Source: an uncultured Lachnospiraceae bacterium
GTDB taxonomy: Bacteria; Bacillota; Clostridia; Lachnospirales; Lachnospiraceae
Length of the DNA: 64,000 nt
Direction: 5' to 3'
Assembly (NCBI GenBank): GCA_910577175.1
Contig: CAJTLU010000014.1
Location: forward strand, 30,468 to 94,467
In this document: piece after piece, positions 1 through 7,112 of the stretch
Layout of the letters: every line of letters begins with the position of its first letter
Position numbering within the stretch: position 1 is the first letter of the stretch
The notes under the pieces: generated by a model
Databases searched by the model: none
Seen by the model: the letters and a program-made list of their open reading frames with translations, nothing else
Told to the model about the DNA's origin: nothing
Position numbers and translations under genes: made by a program

Positions 1-1
1 T

Positions 2-538
2 GATTATGATGAGTACATGTCCATATTCTCCGTGGTGTTTCAGGATTTCCGTCTGTTTTCATTCAGCCTTGGGCAAAATGTCTCCGCCAGCACCGTCTAT
101 GACGGCGACAAGGTACGGGAATGTCTGAAAAAGGCAGGCTTTGGCGCACGTCTCCAAGCCATGCCGAATGATATAGAAACCTGTCTTTACAAAGACTTCG
201 ATACAGACGGTGTGGAACTATCCGGTGGCGAAGCCCAAAAAACTGCCCTTGCCCGCGCACTCTACAAAGACGCGCCGTTTATGATTCTTGATGAACCAAC
301 TGCCGCCCTGGACCCGCTTTCAGAATACGAGGTTTACAGCAAATTCAATGAAATCGCCGACAGCAAAACTGCAATTTATATCAGCCACCGCCTTGCATCC
401 TGCCGTTTCTGCGATGAAATTGCTGTATTCCACACAGGAGAAGTAATTCAAAAAGGAACGCATCAGGAACTCCTTGCCGATAAGAAGGGCAAATACTATG
501 AACTTTGGAACGCCCAGTCACAATACTATAATAAATGA
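2..538 (+). CDS. ABC exporter ATPase domain, 3' part only (gene starts before the window)
   Basis: This is the C-terminal part, about 178 residues, of an ABC transporter ATP-binding domain; the reading frame is open at base 2, so the start and any fused membrane domain lie outside the window. Visible motifs are the Q-loop region (VFQDFRLF), the signature LSGGEAQK, Walker B with catalytic Glu (MILDEPTAALDP), and the H-loop (YISHRLAS). The order and spacing are those of exporter-type ATPases that couple ATP hydrolysis to export of peptides, lipids or drugs. The substrate cannot be told. A hairpin at 602-658 probably ends the transcript. Confident as an ABC ATPase; unsure about fused permease and substrate. 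Confidence 0.9.
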   Translation, partial: DYDEYMSIFSVVFQDFRLFSFSLGQNVSASTVYDGDKVRECLKKAGFGARLQAMPNDIETCLYKDFDTDGVELSGGEAQKTALARALYKDAPFMILDEPTAALDPLSEYEVYSKFNEIADSKTAIYISHRLASCRFCDEIAVFHTGEVIQKGTHQELLADKKGKYYELWNAQSQYYNK

Positions 539-601
539 TTTGGGCGTTGAATTACAGGAAATCGCTTGCTATTTTTCACAATACAACGTATTTTAAGAAA
601 C

Positions 602-658
602 AGCCGCTGCAACGGCAGATGATTGCTTCCGGCTTATCACTCTGCTTTTGCAGCGGCT
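602..658. terminator. Hairpin between converging genes
   Basis: Perfect 11-base inverted arms (602-612 and 648-658) lie between the end of the ABC gene and the end of the DUF4097 gene, which converge here. The T-rich tail is better on the minus strand than on the plus strand, so it may work in both directions. Confidence 0.5.
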
Positions 659-671
659 TATCTCTCCAGCT

Positions 672-1649
672 CTATCGCTGGTCTTCATCAAAGCTTATTG
701 TAACCGCACCGGAACCACTATCTATCTGCAGCTCCCCGCGTACATTCGTCCCATAGCTTCCATCGCCTGTTTTCCGTCCATTGACACGGACCGCTCCGGA
801 GCCACTGTCGATTCTGAGCCGGTAGTCTGCCTCTGTTCCGGCAAGCTGTAAGCTGACTCTACCGCTTCCGGTGTCAAAATAACACCTCCCGGTCAGCCCT
901 CCGGTCCATTCTACCGCTCCCGAACCGCTGTCCACCTTTACGTCCTCTGCGGTTACATTCCGGAACTCTACTGTTCCGGAACCGCTGTCCAGATGCAGAA
1001 CCCCAAGCTCCGAATTTTCTACCTTCACCCGTCCTGCTCCGCTGTCAACAGAAGTTTCCTTTACAGCCGTATCTGTTATACTGACCCATCCGGAGCCGGT
1101 ATCCATATGCAGCTTTTCCGCCTGCAGGGCTGTAATCGTAACATTGCCGGAACCGCTGTCTACCGCCAGCTTCTCCGTATTCAGATTCTCTACCACAACC
1201 GGCAGCACACCGCTGTCAATCTTGAACTCCTTCGGCATATAGCCCTCCGGCACTGTCACAACGACCGTTCCCTGTTCTTTTTCTCTTCCAAACAAAGAAA
1301 AGGAAAATGAGAAAAGAAAGTTTTTTCTTTTACTTTCTAAGCGGAAGGTTCCGTTACTGCAACGAATCCGGTAATCCTCCGTCACGTTTTGTGCCTCAAT
1401 TGCAAGCTCTGTTCCCGGTTTCACAAGGATTTCTGCCGGACAATCGACAAAAATGCGCTCTATTCCAAGCTCTTCTAGTTCCGCAACGGAGTACCGCTCC
1501 GACAGGTTAATCCGCTCTCTCTCGTCATAAAAACCGCCTTCCATTGCCAGCCCGAGCACCACTGCAATGATAGAACCCAAAATAGTCACTGAGAGAAACA
1601 CTGCAAATGCCATAGCGCAATATTTAATTACCTTTTGTACTACGTTCAT
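672..1649 (-). CDS. DUF4097-type beta-repeat protein with N-terminal membrane anchor
   Basis: A 325-residue protein with one membrane helix near the N terminus (about residues 8-35) followed by a region facing outside the membrane built of at least eight short repeats of the form xDSGSGxVxh, expected to fold as a right-handed beta solenoid, as in the DUF4097 family. Its ATG overlaps the stop of the upstream LiaF-like gene (ATGA at 1646-1649), so the two are translated together. Proteins of this type often accompany LiaF/PspC-like envelope stress genes; no enzymatic motif is visible. The role in envelope sensing is inferred from context only. Confidence 0.8.
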   Translation of the reverse strand: MNVVQKVIKYCAMAFAVFLSVTILGSIIAVVLGLAMEGGFYDERERINLSERYSVAELEELGIERIFVDCPAEILVKPGTELAIEAQNVTEDYRIRCSNGTFRLESKRKNFLFSFSFSLFGREKEQGTVVVTVPEGYMPKEFKIDSGVLPVVVENLNTEKLAVDSGSGNVTITALQAEKLHMDTGSGWVSITDTAVKETSVDSGAGRVKVENSELGVLHLDSGSGTVEFRNVTAEDVKVDSGSGAVEWTGGLTGRCYFDTGSGRVSLQLAGTEADYRLRIDSGSGAVRVNGRKTGDGSYGTNVRGELQIDSGSGAVTISFDEDQR

Positions 1650-2305
1650 TTGATATCAACACCTCCAAACATACATAAAGCATTCACATAAAGCACCGGT
1701 CCTTCGTTGCGGCCTCTTACATGGTTTTTGGCACCGCCAAACAGCGCCGTCCGTCTCAGCTTCACATTCACGCCTGCCGGAACCTTAATATCCACCCCGC
1801 CAAAAAGTCCAACGGCATCAATGACTGCCCCGTCTTCTATCACTGTGTTTCTTAAATCCAGATCCAGCCCCCCGAACACCGCCTCAGCGGCACAGCCTTG
1901 GAACGTCCCTCCGTCAGACGGTACGACAACATTTCCTGCAAAAGTTGCCGTATATGCCAGATTTCCACGGTAACGCCGCCGTTCTCCGATAAATATGCTT
2001 CCGAACAGCAGGAACACGCCAATAACGATAAAAACCGCAGGCAGCAGTATTTTTGCAATGATATGCTCCTCTATTACCTGATTTGCTTCTAACAAAAGCA
2101 ATACGCCACACAACATGATAATCATATTGACCGGTCCCGGACCGTTCCTTAACATGCTGACAAAGCACGGAAAAATGATAAGCAATGTCCACCAGCCCGG
2201 AAAAAACACGGATAATTCCCAAAAGCCCATCACTTTGCCGCCTACTATAACACCTATCGCAATCAGCACAAGCCCCCATAAAATATTTGCTATTTTATCT
2301 CTCAT
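1646..2305 (-). CDS. LiaF-like membrane protein
   Basis: About 219 residues from the chosen start. Four membrane helices fill the first 110 residues, followed by a cytoplasmic beta-rich C-terminal domain with repeated FGG-V/A motifs (VFGGLDLDL, LFGGVDIKV, LFGGAKNH, MFGGVDIK) typical of LiaF-type C-terminal domains (cell-wall-active antibiotic response family). An upstream in-frame ATG at 2383 lies at the -35 element of the promoter at 2355-2383, so transcription begins after it; the start at 2305 has AAAGGGG 12 bases upstream. It is co-transcribed with the DUF4097 gene. No LiaRS two-component pair is adjacent, so how it is controlled is unknown. Confidence 0.75.
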   Translation of the reverse strand: MRDKIANILWGLVLIAIGVIVGGKVMGFWELSVFFPGWWTLLIIFPCFVSMLRNGPGPVNMIIMLCGVLLLLEANQVIEEHIIAKILLPAVFIVIGVFLLFGSIFIGERRRYRGNLAYTATFAGNVVVPSDGGTFQGCAAEAVFGGLDLDLRNTVIEDGAVIDAVGLFGGVDIKVPAGVNVKLRRTALFGGAKNHVRGRNEGPVLYVNALCMFGGVDIK

Positions 2306-2354
2306 TTTTCTGAAAAACCCCTTTCTTCTTTTCTTTGTTTCCTTGCTTTTCTTT

Positions 2355-2383
2355 ATTGTACTCCATACAACGCCGCAGTTCAA
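2355..2383 (-). promoter_or_regulatory. Sigma-A type promoter of the LiaF-like/DUF4097 operon
   Basis: On the minus strand TTGAAC (2378-2383), 17 bases, TACAAT (2355-2360). Just upstream (about 2393-2425) lies AT-rich DNA with ATTAGA/TCTAAT arms that could be an operator. The rest of 2384-2639 shows no gene and no clear promoter for rubredoxin. Confidence 0.65.
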
Positions 2384-2639
2384 GTTAGATTACCATTAGA
2401 TTTCTTAATCGTTTTCTAATGATTTGATGTGCTACCACACGAAACGCAGAACATCCTGTCCCGCATGTCCTGTTTTCCCGAATAAAAACCTGACAATTTC
2501 ATACACTAACCTTACTTTCCGTTGACAAAAGTACACATGGGCAACGGAAGGCAGTTTTTGCTGAAAGGGCATATATGCTTCCCTGCCAGCAGAATCCAAC
2601 ATACTTCAATAAAAATCTGAAAAACCGGAGGTAAAAACA

Positions 2640-2795
2640 ATGACCTATGTTTGTGAAGTTTGCGGATGGGTATATGACGAGGAGGCTGGCGATCCGGATA
2701 ACGGAATCGCTCCGGGCACAAAATTTGAGGACCTTCCAGATGACTTTGAATGTCCTGTCTGCAATGTAGGCAAAGAATTGTTCTCTGCACAATAA
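2640..2795 (+). CDS. Rubredoxin
   Basis: A 51-residue protein with the two knuckles of a rubredoxin: C5-x2-C8 (YVCEVCGWVY) and C38-x2-C41 (ECPVCNVGK), which bind one iron atom. The middle (GDPDNGIAPGT, FEDLPDDF) matches the family closely. It carries single electrons in the cytoplasm, usually to oxygen or peroxide reductases in anaerobes. GGAGG at 2627-2631 sets the start. Position 42 is Asn where many rubredoxins have Gly, which is tolerated. It stands alone; hairpins follow directly after the stop. Confidence 0.95.
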   Translation: MTYVCEVCGWVYDEEAGDPDNGIAPGTKFEDLPDDFECPVCNVGKELFSAQ

Positions 2796-2801
2796 AATTA
2801 T

Positions 2802-2895
2802 GAGCCGCCCTGCGGCTCCTCTGCAACGAGCTACGCACCTCGTAAACGCACCTCGTAAACGCAGCGCGTTTCCTCGGTCGCGGCAGTCGCCGCGA
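2802..2895. repeat. Hairpin cluster with a 13-base tandem duplication
   Basis: After the rubredoxin stop come GAGCCGC/GCGGCTC (2802-2818), a perfect tandem copy of a 13-mer (2833-2845 and 2846-2858), a short palindrome around GCGC (2855-2870) and TCGCGGC-AGTC-GCCGCGA (2878-2895). No reading frame is supported. Confidence 0.6.
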
Positions 2896-2897
2896 TA

Positions 2898-2961
2898 CGA
2901 AATAAAACCGGGCGCCGGGAACGGAACATGGAGTTCCTTCCCGGCGCCCGGTTTTATTTCG
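2898..2961. terminator. Long bidirectional terminator between rubredoxin and rplT
   Basis: Perfect 24-base arms at 2898-2921 and 2938-2961 with a 16-base loop. Each arm has a GC-rich inner part and an AT-rich outer part containing TTTTATTTCG, so the transcript of either strand gives a GC stem with a U-rich tail. It lies between the converging rubredoxin gene and infC operon. Confidence 0.85.
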
Positions 2962-2977
2962 TTCTTAGCTCGTTGCT

Positions 2978-3334
2978 TTACGCAAGTTTTGCTTTTGCGA
3001 CTTCGACTAATGCGGTGAAGCCTTCCGGATCGTTGATTGCCATTTCGGAAAGCATCTTTCTGTTTACCTCAACCTCTGCCAGCTTTAAGCCGTACATAAA
3101 TTTGCTGTAAGAAAGACCATTCATTCTGGCTGCTGCATTGATACGGGCAATCCATAACTGTCTGAACTGTCTCTTTCTCTCTTTTCTTCCTGCAAAAGAA
3201 GAAGTGAGCGCTCTCATAACGGATTGCTTTGCAATTCTATACTGCTTACTTCTGGCTCCTCTATATCCCTTTGCCAGCTTTAACACCCTGTTATGCTTCT
3301 TTTTTGCGTTTAAACCGCCTTTTACTCTTGCCAT
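2978..3334 (-). CDS. rplT: 50S ribosomal protein L20
   Basis: 118 residues, the usual length, very basic, starting MARVKGG and matching L20 throughout. It binds 23S rRNA early in assembly of the large subunit. In Firmicutes L20 also represses its own operon by binding the mRNA leader. It is the last gene of infC-rpmI-rplT and is followed by the long hairpin at 2898-2961. Confidence 0.98.
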   Translation of the reverse strand: MARVKGGLNAKKKHNRVLKLAKGYRGARSKQYRIAKQSVMRALTSSFAGRKERKRQFRQLWIARINAAARMNGLSYSKFMYGLKLAEVEVNRKMLSEMAINDPEGFTALVEVAKAKLA

Positions 3335-3361
3335 TCTGTTTTCCCTCCTTCACACCAAATC

Positions 3362-3559
3362 TTAGAGATAAGGTAAAATTTTCTTCATATTCTTCACGCT
3401 TGTCTTATCGGTCATGGTAGCTTTTCTTAAATTTCTCTTCCTCTTAGAAGACTTCTTCGTTAAGATATGCTGCTTGCCGGTCTTCATTCTTTTCAGCTTA
3501 CCGGTTCCCGTCATTTTAAAACGCTTTGTTGCTGCCTTATTTGTCTTTAACTTCGGCAT
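3362..3559 (-). CDS. rpmI: 50S ribosomal protein L35
   Basis: 65 residues from ATG at 3559, starting MPKLKTNKAATKRFK, the conserved L35 N terminus; the open frame extends further upstream but only this ATG has an AAGGAGG site at good distance. The protein is Lys/Arg-rich and part of the large ribosomal subunit. Second gene of infC-rpmI-rplT, 27 bases before rplT. Confidence 0.97.
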   Translation of the reverse strand: MPKLKTNKAATKRFKMTGTGKLKRMKTGKQHILTKKSSKRKRNLRKATMTDKTSVKNMKKILPYL

Positions 3560-3647
3560 GTTAGTTCCTCCTTCACTGTTTACGGCATGTCCGCCGTATT
3601 GATAATTATTTGTATGAAGCACAAGCCTGTGCGTTCATGCGCCTGTA

Positions 3648-4154
3648 CTACCGCTTTTCGGAAAGCACCATAATCATACTTCTTCCCTCCAGCTTTGCCG
3701 GTTTTTCTACTACGGCAATATCAGAAAGCTTTTCAAAAAAAGAATCCAATACTTCCTTGCCTGTTGCCATATGTGCCATTTCACGACCACGGAACCGCAA
3801 TGCAACCTTCACCTTATTGCCCTTTTCCAAAAACTTGCGCGCCTGGTTTGCCTTTGTGGTGAGATCATTCACATCAATATTCGGAGATAAGTGAATTTCC
3901 TTTATCTCAGTTATCTTCTGCTTTTTCTTGGCTTCCTTTTCACGTCTTGCCATCTCATAACGATACTTGCCATAATCAACAATCTTGCATACTGGCGGTT
4001 TCGCAGTCGGTGCAACCTTTACTAAATCAAGACCGGCTTCCTTTGCCATCTTCAAGGCATCTTTGGCAGACATAATACCAAGCTGTTCTCCATCCTCACT
4101 CACCAGACGGATTTCCTTGTCCCTGATTTGTTCATTCAACATTAAATCGCTAAT
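3648..4154 (-). CDS. infC: Translation initiation factor IF-3, probable AUU start
   Basis: IF-3 keeps ribosomal subunits apart and checks start-codon pairing. The N-terminal domain (NEQIRDKEIRLV), linker and C-terminal domain are all present, about 168 residues. The first ATG in frame (4142) sits 20 bases after GGAGGT (4163-4168), too far, whereas an in-frame ATT at 4154 is exactly 8 bases after it, giving a protein beginning M-I/S-D-L-M-LNEQIRD. AUU starts are established for infC in other bacteria, where IF-3 discriminates against its own start codon and so controls itself. An ATC at 4157 (5-base spacing) is the alternative. Preceded by the leader at 4160-4322. Confidence 0.95.
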   Translation of the reverse strand: MSDLMLNEQIRDKEIRLVSEDGEQLGIMSAKDALKMAKEAGLDLVKVAPTAKPPVCKIVDYGKYRYEMARREKEAKKKQKITEIKEIHLSPNIDVNDLTTKANQARKFLEKGNKVKVALRFRGREMAHMATGKEVLDSFFEKLSDIAVVEKPAKLEGRSMIMVLSEKR

Positions 4155-4159
4155 GATTT

Positions 4160-4322
4160 TGTACCTCCGTAATCATAATATATACTTCCCATGAAAAAAA
4201 GCGGACAGTCACAGACTATCCGCATAAATAACCCCTAACGGGAACTAAGCTTAACCAGACCTTTTTGCAGTACCTCGGTACGCGGAAGGTGAGAGCGGAT
4301 ACTCTGCTTTTGCTTACACAGC
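4160..4322 (-). promoter_or_regulatory. Leader of infC-rpmI-rplT, L20-leader-like attenuator
   Basis: About 160 bases of structured leader lie between the promoter and infC. Several segments can pair in different ways (GCGGATA / TATCCGC-type sequences occur near 4218 and again near 4300), and the last hairpin before infC is an intrinsic terminator. This is the layout of the L20 leader known in Firmicutes, in which L20 binding favours termination. Assignment to that RNA family is inferred from position and terminator. Confidence 0.65.
4194..4223 (-). terminator. Attenuator terminator in front of infC
   Basis: On the minus strand a 10-base stem (GCGGATAGTC with GACTGTCCGC, one G-U pair) and a three-base loop are followed by seven T. 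It lies upstream of infC inside the transcript, so it is a conditional terminator. Confidence 0.8.
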
Positions 4323-4328
4323 TTTTAT

Positions 4329-4357
4329 AGTGTAGCATACTCTTCCTTAAAAGTCAA
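4329..4357 (-). promoter_or_regulatory. Promoter of infC-rpmI-rplT
   Basis: TTGACT (4352-4357), 17-base spacer, TACACT (4329-4334) on the minus strand; start of transcription expected near 4322. Confidence 0.8.
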
Positions 4358-4389
4358 CCACTTTGCTTAAGTTTCCGCAATTTTTTTCC

Positions 4390-5616
4390 TTAATAAATGA
4401 CGCGCTTGGCACTGTGCGGCTTCCGGTAATTGTATCTCGAAATAATCACTCCTGTGCTATAATCCGAAGCGTGTACTACCTTGCCGTTTCCGATATACAT
4501 TGCGACATGGTCTACGACACCGCCCGAGGCATAGAATACCAGGTCCCCTGCCTTCAGATATGTCGTATTCGGCGTTACGGATAACAAAGACTTGCTTGCT
4601 GCCATGTCTCTTGAAACACGCGGCAGGCTATAACCGAACTTTTTATATGCCGCATAGCAGAGTCCCGAACAATCCACACCGGTACTTATGTTTGTACCGC
4701 CCCAGACATACGCAGCTCCGACTGCCGTCTTTGCATAATCCGCTACCTGCTTTGCCTTATCCTCCTTCGCCTTTGCTGCGGCTGCCTTCCGGTCTGCTTC
4801 TGCCTGCGCTGCTGCTTTTGCCGCTTCCTTTTTTTCTGCGGCGATTCTTGCTGCCTCCTCGGCAAGCGTCTCCCCGTACTTCGGTTCACCTGTTACCTTC
4901 ACATACTGCGCATAGACATAACCGGTCTTCTTTGTACCGCCGGAGGAAAAACGGATTTTCATCCAGTCCTTTCCTTTTTCTAACAGCTCCGCTTCTGCAC
5001 CTTTTGTAAAGCTCCCGATTACCTTATACTTGGTTCCTGCACCGGAACGGATATTCAGTACGTTCGCAGTTACCTTAATCTTCGGTTTATATTTGTTTGC
5101 GATAGCCTGCTCTGCTTCCCCGCCAAACAGCAGGTATTGCTTCACGACATACCCCGTGACATTGCCGGAATTGACATACACCCAGTCACCCTTATCCTCA
5201 AGGACGGTTGCCACGCAGCCGGAAAAAAGCTTTCCGACTACCTTGGAGGAGGTTCCCGGCTTCTGGCGCACATTCACATAGTTCACTACATTCGCATAAG
5301 CACGCGTTCCGACAATGCTATTTGTCCGTGCAAACAGGGAAAGCTCCATTATTTCCTCCTGTGCCTCCTCCTGTGCCTGCTGTAGTACATATTCGCCGAC
5401 GTCTTCCAGACCTTCTATGTACTGCCCATCTGTACCTATGGTCTTCCATATATTTTTTATATCCAGAAGGTCATTTTGCAGCACCGCCGCCGCATCTTCC
5501 ACAGCCACAGGCTCTTTCCCTGCCACTGCAGCGCCCGCGACATTACCCTGCAGGATTCCTGTAAGTGCAGCCGCACTCAGGCAAAGCAGCACTCTGCTGT
5601 ATTTTCGATTTCTCAC
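4390..5616 (-). CDS. Secreted SH3b-SH3b-NlpC/P60 peptidoglycan hydrolase
   Basis: 408 residues, GTG start at 5616 with GGAGG six bases upstream. Order: signal peptide (1-32), helical stretch (40-95), two bacterial SH3 domains (about 107-165 and 178-242), an Ala/Glu/Lys-rich coiled segment (250-292) and a C-terminal NlpC/P60 domain with catalytic C316 (GVDCSGLC) and H370 (DHVAMYIGNG). Such enzymes cut the D-Glu-diamino acid bond in cell-wall stem peptides, with SH3b domains binding the wall. The promoter is followed by a WalR-like box, fitting control by the cell-wall WalRK system. Monocistronic. Confidence 0.92.
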   Translation of the reverse strand: MRNRKYSRVLLCLSAAALTGILQGNVAGAAVAGKEPVAVEDAAAVLQNDLLDIKNIWKTIGTDGQYIEGLEDVGEYVLQQAQEEAQEEIMELSLFARTNSIVGTRAYANVVNYVNVRQKPGTSSKVVGKLFSGCVATVLEDKGDWVYVNSGNVTGYVVKQYLLFGGEAEQAIANKYKPKIKVTANVLNIRSGAGTKYKVIGSFTKGAEAELLEKGKDWMKIRFSSGGTKKTGYVYAQYVKVTGEPKYGETLAEEAARIAAEKKEAAKAAAQAEADRKAAAAKAKEDKAKQVADYAKTAVGAAYVWGGTNISTGVDCSGLCYAAYKKFGYSLPRVSRDMAASKSLLSVTPNTTYLKAGDLVFYASGGVVDHVAMYIGNGKVVHASDYSTGVIISRYNYRKPHSAKRVIY

Positions 5617-5636
5617 ACAATTCCTCCTTCTTAATT

Positions 5637-5653
5637 ATTACAAAATTGTTACA
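5637..5653 (-). promoter_or_regulatory. Candidate WalR (YycF) box
   Basis: On the minus strand TGTAAC-N5-TGTAAT, a full match to the TGTWAH-N5-TGTWAH direct repeat of WalR. It sits in the 5' untranslated region of the NlpC/P60 gene, 14 bases downstream of the -10. A 16-base palindrome GTTACAA-AC-TTGTAAC (5648-5663) overlaps it. Confidence 0.55.
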
Positions 5654-5666
5654 AACTTGTAACGTA

Positions 5667-5696
5667 ATTATAACAAGACCCCGGCGGTTTTGTCAA
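5667..5696 (-). promoter_or_regulatory. Promoter of the NlpC/P60 gene
   Basis: TTGACA (5691-5696), 18-base spacer, TATAAT (5667-5672) on the minus strand: both hexamers are consensus. Confidence 0.85.
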
Positions 5697-5745
5697 CACA
5701 CCAGGGCTTCCAATTTATGCCTGACTGTTACTAATCAAAGCCACG

Positions 5746-5803
5746 TAAGAATTGGCAGACAGATTCGGCAAGCTTGCTTGTAAGAAGCTGTCTGAAATTC
5801 TTA
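5746..5803. repeat. Imperfect inverted repeat between trxB and the NlpC/P60 gene
   Basis: Arms at 5746-5762 and 5788-5803 pair over TAAGAATT and CAGACAG with a small bulge. It lies in a 150-base gap without a gene, downstream of trxB on the minus strand, and lacks a T tract, so it is not a standard terminator. Confidence 0.5.
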
Positions 5804-5852
5804 TGCGGCTGTAATCCCATTCTCTTCCGGCACCCGCCAAAGGCTTTCCGCC

Positions 5853-6761
5853 TTATAGCTGGTGCAAAAACACTTCGATTTCCCGGATGGCGGTAGCGCC
5901 ATCCGCCGCTGCTGTAATCACCTGCCTGAGCGGCTTTGTTCTCATATCTCCAGCCGCAAATATCCCAGGCAGCGATGTCCTGCAGTCCTCTCCCGCAACG
6001 ACATAGCCCGCCGCATCTAAGGTAACAAGGTTCTTTAAAAGTCCGGTATCCGGTATCATTCCAACAGCAATAAAAACGCCTGCCACCAAAAGCTTTTGCT
6101 CACCGTCAGCTCCCTTTACCAAAAGCGCCTCTACCTGTCCGTTCCCGTCAATCCGGACTGGAACAGCATTTAATACAAGTTCTACATTTTCACAGGCACG
6201 CAGGCGGCTTACCAGCGTTTTTGCCGCACGAAATTCCTCCCTGCGGTGTACCAGATAAACCTTTTTACAGCCGCGCGCCAGAAACAGCGCGTCCTCCACT
6301 GCTACATCGCCGCCGCCGATGACTGCGACTTCCTTTCCTTTAAAAAATGCCCCGTCACAGGTTGCGCAGTAAGAAACCCCGCTCCCGGTATATTCCGCTT
6401 CCCCCGGGATTTCAAGCTTCCGGTGGCGCGCGCCGGTGGCAAACAGCACGGTTTTTGCCAAATGCGTTTCTCCTCCCTCCAAAGAAACTAAAAAGCCGCC
6501 CTCTTCCTGTTTTACTTCTGTGACTGCCGCACTCCGAAACTGTACGCCGCAGCGGTCACAGTGCTCCCGGAACTTCATGGCAAGGTCAAAGCCGCCGATT
6601 CCCATAAGCCCCGGATAGTTGTCCACCTCGGACGTATTCACAATCTGGCCGCCGCTCATAAGCCCGCTCTCTACTACAAGATGGGAGAGCTCCGCCCTCG
6701 CCGCATAGATTCCTGCTGCCATGCCGGCAGGGCCGGCGCCGATAATAATTGTATCTAACAT
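5853..6761 (-). CDS. trxB: Thioredoxin reductase
   Basis: 302 residues from ATG 6761 (AAAGAGGT upstream); the longer open frame back to 6845 has no ribosome site. FAD-binding GAGPAG (9-13), redox-active C132-A-T-C135 followed by DG, an NADPH-binding GGGDVAVEDA, and the C-terminal FAD motif GIFAAGD. It passes electrons from NADPH to thioredoxin in the cytoplasm. No thioredoxin gene is adjacent. Some Clostridial homologues use ferredoxin or other donors; the NADPH motif here looks intact. Confidence 0.93.
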   Translation of the reverse strand: MLDTIIIGAGPAGMAAGIYAARAELSHLVVESGLMSGGQIVNTSEVDNYPGLMGIGGFDLAMKFREHCDRCGVQFRSAAVTEVKQEEGGFLVSLEGGETHLAKTVLFATGARHRKLEIPGEAEYTGSGVSYCATCDGAFFKGKEVAVIGGGDVAVEDALFLARGCKKVYLVHRREEFRAAKTLVSRLRACENVELVLNAVPVRIDGNGQVEALLVKGADGEQKLLVAGVFIAVGMIPDTGLLKNLVTLDAAGYVVAGEDCRTSLPGIFAAGDMRTKPLRQVITAAADGATAIREIEVFLHQL

Positions 6762-6798
6762 AAAAACCTCTTTCTGCGTTTTTCTCAAACGCTTTTTC

Positions 6799-6827
6799 TT
6801 GCTTTTTCCAAAAAGATGTGCTATACT
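6799..6827 (+). promoter_or_regulatory. Promoter of the yjfB-like gene
   Basis: TTGCTT (6799-6804), 17 bases, TATACT (6822-6827). It overlaps the 5' untranslated region of the divergent trxB gene. Confidence 0.65.
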
Positions 6828-6890
6828 GAGGGCAAAAGATAACATGATTTGCCGTTCCGGTTATCCGGCCGGTAAGAAAGGAGGAATCTT

Positions 6891-7067
6891 ATGGATATTG
6901 CCGCACTTTCTATGCAGACTTCTGCCCTGAATACTGCTGATATGGTGAGTGTTGCTGTATTTAAGAAGGCACTCGAAACCATTGAAGATTCCGGCGAAGG
7001 AATGATAAAGATGATGGAACAGTCCGTCACTCCTCACCTTGGTCAGAACATTGACCTCCGTGTCTAA
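6891..7067 (+). CDS. YjfB-family small protein (putative motility family)
   Basis: 58 residues starting MDIAALSM, containing QTSALNTADMVSVAVFKKAL and ending in a hydrophilic tail (GQNIDLRV). This matches the small YjfB family found in flagellated Firmicutes and proteobacteria, described as putative motility proteins; the function is unproven. AGGAGG at about 6878-6884 and a promoter at 6799 show a free-standing gene, closed by the terminator at 7075-7101. Its presence fits the flagellar genes at 13.7-16 kb. Confidence 0.8.
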   Translation: MDIAALSMQTSALNTADMVSVAVFKKALETIEDSGEGMIKMMEQSVTPHLGQNIDLRV

Positions 7068-7074
7068 AAGAAGC

Positions 7075-7101
7075 AGCCGCAGAACATGCGGCTCTTTTTT
7101 T
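7075..7101 (+). terminator. Intrinsic terminator after the yjfB-like gene
   Basis: AGCCGCA / TGCGGCT stem with a five-base loop and a run of seven T on the plus strand. Confidence 0.88.
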
Positions 7102-7112
7102 GCCCTTTTTCT

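Noticed and set aside
4500..5564. Plus-strand frames opposite the NlpC/P60 gene
   Set aside because: Leu/Pro/Ser-rich shadow frames of an Ala/Lys-rich gene, without start signals.
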